Shown: positions 61,535-64,000 of the stretch, piece after piece
Position numbering within the stretch: position 1 is the stretch's first letter
How the letters are laid out: each line of letters opens with the position of its first letter
Assembly: GCA_001647635.1 (NCBI GenBank)
Contig: CP014761.1
Span: 2,232,001-2,296,000, forward strand
Source of the DNA: Leifsonia xyli
GTDB taxonomy: Bacteria > Actinomycetota > Actinomycetes > Actinomycetales > Microbacteriaceae
Reading direction: 5' to 3'
Length of the DNA stretch: 64,000 nt
The notes under the pieces: model-generated
Databases searched by the model: none
Told to the model about the DNA's origin: nothing
The model's input: the letters and a program-made list of their open reading frames with translations, nothing else
Position numbers and translations under genes: made by a program

Positions 61535-62680
61535 GTGAAGTTCCAAGCCAATCGGGATGTGTTCAGCGAGGCCGTCTCCTTCGCGGTGAAGCTCCTTCCG
61601 CAGCGGACGACCCTGCCCATCCTGAGCGGTGTGCTCATCGAGACGACGGAGAACGGACTCCAGCTGTCGTCGTTCGACTACGAGGTGTCGGCGCAGACCG
61701 AGATCGCAGCAGAGGTCGAAGAGCCCGGCCGAGTCCTCGTCTCCGGCCGGCTTCTCGCCGAGATCGCCTCGAAGCTGCCGAACGCGCCCGTGCGGTTCTC
61801 GACCGAGGAGTCGAAGATCGTCGTCCGCGCCGGATCCGCGAACTTCACGCTGCTCTCCATGCCGGTCGAGGAATACCCGAGTATCCCGCAGGTGAGCGGC
61901 GAGGCCGGGCTCGTGCCGGCTGAGGAGTTCGCCGAAGCGGTCGCGCAGGTGGGTGTCGCAGCTTCCCGCGATGACGTCACCCCGGTCATCACCGGCGTCC
62001 AGCTCGAGGTGGGGAACAACACCCTGGGCCTCGTCGCGACCGACCGCTACCGGGTGGCCGTGCGCGAGATCGACTGGGACAACGGCACCACCTCCGGCGA
62101 GCCCGTCACGGCGCTGGTCCCCGCACGTACGCTGACCGAGATCGGCAAGACCTTCGGACACAGCGGCAACGTGTCCATCTCGATCACCAACCGCGACGAC
62201 CGCGAGCTGATCGCGTTCACGGCCGACCGCAAGACCGTCACCTCCCTGCTGATCAAGGGCAACTTCCCGCCGGTGCGCCGGCTGTTCCCCGAGCAGGTCG
62301 ACAACTACGCGGTGATCAACACCGCCGAGCTCATTGAGGCGACCCGCCGCGTCGCCCTCGTGCTGGAGCGCGAGGCCGCGCTCCGCTACACCTTCACCGC
62401 CGACGGGCTGACGCTGGAAGCGATCGGTTCTGAGCAGGCGCAGGCATCCGAGAGCATCGACGCTCTTCTCACTGGCCAGGAGACGGTGGTTTCATTGAAG
62501 CCGCAGTTCCTGCTGGACGGTCTCGGGGCGGTGCACTCGGAATTCGTGCGCATCTCCTTCACCAAGACCGAGAACCCCAACAAGCCGGGCCCTGTGCTCA
62601 TCACGAGCCAGACCTCGAAGGACCAGGCGGGAGCGGATTCCTACAAGTACCTGCTCCAGCCCAACCTGCTCCTCCGCTGA
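61535..62680 (+). CDS. dnaN: DNA polymerase III beta clamp
   Basis: The 381-residue sliding clamp has MKFQANRDVFSEAVSFAVKL, RTTLPILSGVLIETTENGLQ, and ends YKYLLQPNLLLR (family end usually LMPMRL-like). It holds polymerase on DNA. Start is GTG at 61535. Standard dnaA-dnaN-gnd-recF order. Confidence 0.97.
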   Translation: MKFQANRDVFSEAVSFAVKLLPQRTTLPILSGVLIETTENGLQLSSFDYEVSAQTEIAAEVEEPGRVLVSGRLLAEIASKLPNAPVRFSTEESKIVVRAGSANFTLLSMPVEEYPSIPQVSGEAGLVPAEEFAEAVAQVGVAASRDDVTPVITGVQLEVGNNTLGLVATDRYRVAVREIDWDNGTTSGEPVTALVPARTLTEIGKTFGHSGNVSISITNRDDRELIAFTADRKTVTSLLIKGNFPPVRRLFPEQVDNYAVINTAELIEATRRVALVLEREAALRYTFTADGLTLEAIGSEQAQASESIDALLTGQETVVSLKPQFLLDGLGAVHSEFVRISFTKTENPNKPGPVLITSQTSKDQAGADSYKYLLQPNLLLR

Positions 62681-62713
62681 CCCGGCGACGGTAACGAGAA
62701 GAGAAGGACAATC

Positions 62714-63601
62714 ATGCACATCGGCCTCATCGGTCTCGGACGCATGGGCAACAACATGCGTGCCCGGCTCGAGAAGAACGGCATCGACGTCACCGGATAC
62801 GACACGAACCCGGAGGTCTCGGACGTCGCCACCGTGGCCGACCTGGTCGCCGCCCTCCCCGCACCCCGAACGGTGTGGGTCATGGTTCCCGCCGGCGAGA
62901 TCACCGACTCGGTCATCCGCGAGCTCGAGCCCGTGCTCGAGAAGGGCGACCTGGTCATCGACGGCGGCAACTCGAAGTTCACCGAGGACTTCAAACACGC
63001 CGAGCTGCTCGCGCCGAAGGGCATCGACTTCATGGACGTCGGCGTCTCGGGCGGCATCTGGGGTCTCGAGAACGGCTACGGCCTGATGGTCGGCGGCTCC
63101 GCCGAGCAGGTCGAACGCGTGCTGCCGGTCTTCGACGCGCTGCGTCCGGAGGGTCCGCGCGACGAGGGCTTCGTCCATGTCGGCGAGGTCGGCGCCGGCC
63201 ACTACGCCAAGATGGTGCACAACGGCATCGAGTACGCCCTCATGCAGGCCTACGCCGAGGGCTACGAGCTCCTCGACACCCGCAAGGACATCATCAAGGA
63301 CGTCACCGGCACCTTCAAGGCATGGCAGCGCGGCACGGTCGTGCGCTCCTGGCTCCTCGACCTCCTGGTGCGCGCGCTCGAGCAGGACCCGGAGTTCGAG
63401 CACATCGAGGGCTACGTGCAGGACTCGGGCGAGGGCCGTTGGACCGTCGAGGAGGCGCTCAACAACGCCGTCCCCGTCCCGACGATCAGCGCCTCGATCT
63501 TCGCGCGCTTCGTCTCCCGCCAGGAGGACTCTCCGACGATGAAGGCCGTCGCCGCACTGCGACACCAGTTCGGCGGTCACGCCGTGAAGGCCGTGGACTG
63601 A
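62714..63601 (+). CDS. gnd: 6-phosphogluconate dehydrogenase (short, decarboxylating type)
   Basis: The 295-residue protein has the NAD(P) motif GLIGLGRMGNNMRARL, VIDGGNSKFTEDFKHAELLA, VGEVGAGHYAKMVHNGIEYA, and SRQEDSPTMKAVAALRHQFGGH. The short (about 300-residue) form is typical at this site in Actinobacteria. It makes ribulose 5-phosphate in the pentose phosphate pathway. GAAGGA lies before the ATG. Confidence 0.94.
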   Translation: MHIGLIGLGRMGNNMRARLEKNGIDVTGYDTNPEVSDVATVADLVAALPAPRTVWVMVPAGEITDSVIRELEPVLEKGDLVIDGGNSKFTEDFKHAELLAPKGIDFMDVGVSGGIWGLENGYGLMVGGSAEQVERVLPVFDALRPEGPRDEGFVHVGEVGAGHYAKMVHNGIEYALMQAYAEGYELLDTRKDIIKDVTGTFKAWQRGTVVRSWLLDLLVRALEQDPEFEHIEGYVQDSGEGRWTVEEALNNAVPVPTISASIFARFVSRQEDSPTMKAVAALRHQFGGHAVKAVD

Positions 63602-63608
63602 ACCCTTC

Positions 63609-64000
63609 TTGCGAGTCACACATCTCTCCCTGACCGACTTCCGCAATTACCGCACCGCGGAGGTGCCGTTTGCGGCCGGCGCGAATCTGTTCGTCGGCCG
63701 CAACGGCCAGGGGAAGACCAACCTCGTCGAATCGCTCGGCTACCTGAGCACCCTCGGGTCGCACCGGGTGTCGAGCGACCAGGCGATGATCCGCAAAGAT
63801 GCCGACGCCGCCATCGTGCGGGCGCGCATCCAGCACGAGGGACGCGAGCTGCTCGTCGAGGTCCAGCTCAATCGTTCGTCCCCGAACCGGGCACAGGTGA
63901 ACCGGGCGGCGATCAAGCCGCGTGAGCTGCCGCGATACTTCTCGAGCGTGCTCTTCGCTCCCGAGGATCTCGCCCTCGTCCGCGGAGAGCCCGGCGTGCG
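63609..64000 (+). CDS. recF: DNA replication/repair protein RecF (5' part)
   Basis: The frame from 63609 reads LRVTHLSLTDFRNYRTAEVP and has the RecF Walker A GRNGQGKTNLVES (about residues 30-42), then the arms of the ABC-like head. RecF loads RecA at gaps. I chose a TTG at 63609, as no ATG or GTG is in frame; the ribosome-binding site is weak. About 131 codons are visible; the rest is past the window. Confidence 0.88.
   Translation, partial: MRVTHLSLTDFRNYRTAEVPFAAGANLFVGRNGQGKTNLVESLGYLSTLGSHRVSSDQAMIRKDADAAIVRARIQHEGRELLVEVQLNRSSPNRAQVNRAAIKPRELPRYFSSVLFAPEDLALVRGEPGV

Overview
The window looks like the replication-origin side of a high-GC, motile actinobacterium, most likely a Leifsonia-like member of the Microbacteriaceae. 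The reasons are the very high G+C, the many GTG starts and GTGA/ATGA overlaps, the actinobacterial order rpmH-rnpA-yidD-yidC-jag-rsmG-parA-parB beside dnaA-dnaN-gnd-recF, and the DUF6049-murJ-trxB-trxA block. Genus assignment is inference; no 16S rRNA gene and no recognised tRNA gene is present.

Layout. (1) 1-13270 is a flagellar locus. The minus strand carries flgB-flgC-fliE-fliF-fliG-fliH-fliI (cut by the window edge), fliD-fliS-(fliT-like), fliC and a FliA-type sigma factor. The plus strand carries flgN-flgK-flgL-fliW. Three promoters share TAAC-N15-GCCGAT spacing, and paired CCCC-N5-GGGG palindromes lie by two of them. (2) 13289-20928 holds a degenerate frameshifted serine-hydrolase lipoprotein, small membrane proteins, an FHA protein, a Pif1/RecD-like helicase, a CopD-CtaG fusion and HU. 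(3) 21141-25156 is a zinc-homeostasis block: ribosomal proteins S14, L33 and L28 lacking CxxC pairs, then zur-znuB-znuC-znuA with a Zur box. (4) 25160-28140 is a compact, lower-GC RiPP-like cluster: a 34-residue precursor with two TTRQAGGY repeats (too short for ordinary gene calling), a YcaO enzyme and an MFS exporter. It is the best candidate for a previously undescribed system here. (5) 28233-33325 is a hisC-bkdA1-bkdA2-bkdB operon whose E1-beta has a long acidic N-terminal extension. (6) 33368-40058 holds small membrane proteins, purB, an Old Yellow Enzyme and an SDR. (7) 40063-45122 holds dnaB, the rpsF-ssb-rpsR-rplI operon and the CCA-adding enzyme. (8) 45186-52886 holds DUF6049, murJ (one-base frameshift), trxB-trxA, an aminotransferase and ddl. 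(9) 52887-64000 is the origin region: parB-parA, a 1.4 kb non-coding stretch with most of the seven parS-like sites, rsmG-jag-yidC-yidD-rnpA-rpmH, dnaA, the oriC spacer with four perfect DnaA boxes, dnaN, gnd and the start of recF.

The most informative signals are the YcaO/repeat-peptide cluster, the shared flagellar promoter and palindrome elements, the near-regular parS array, the zinc-sparing ribosomal trio, and two one-base frameshifts that may be assembly errors.
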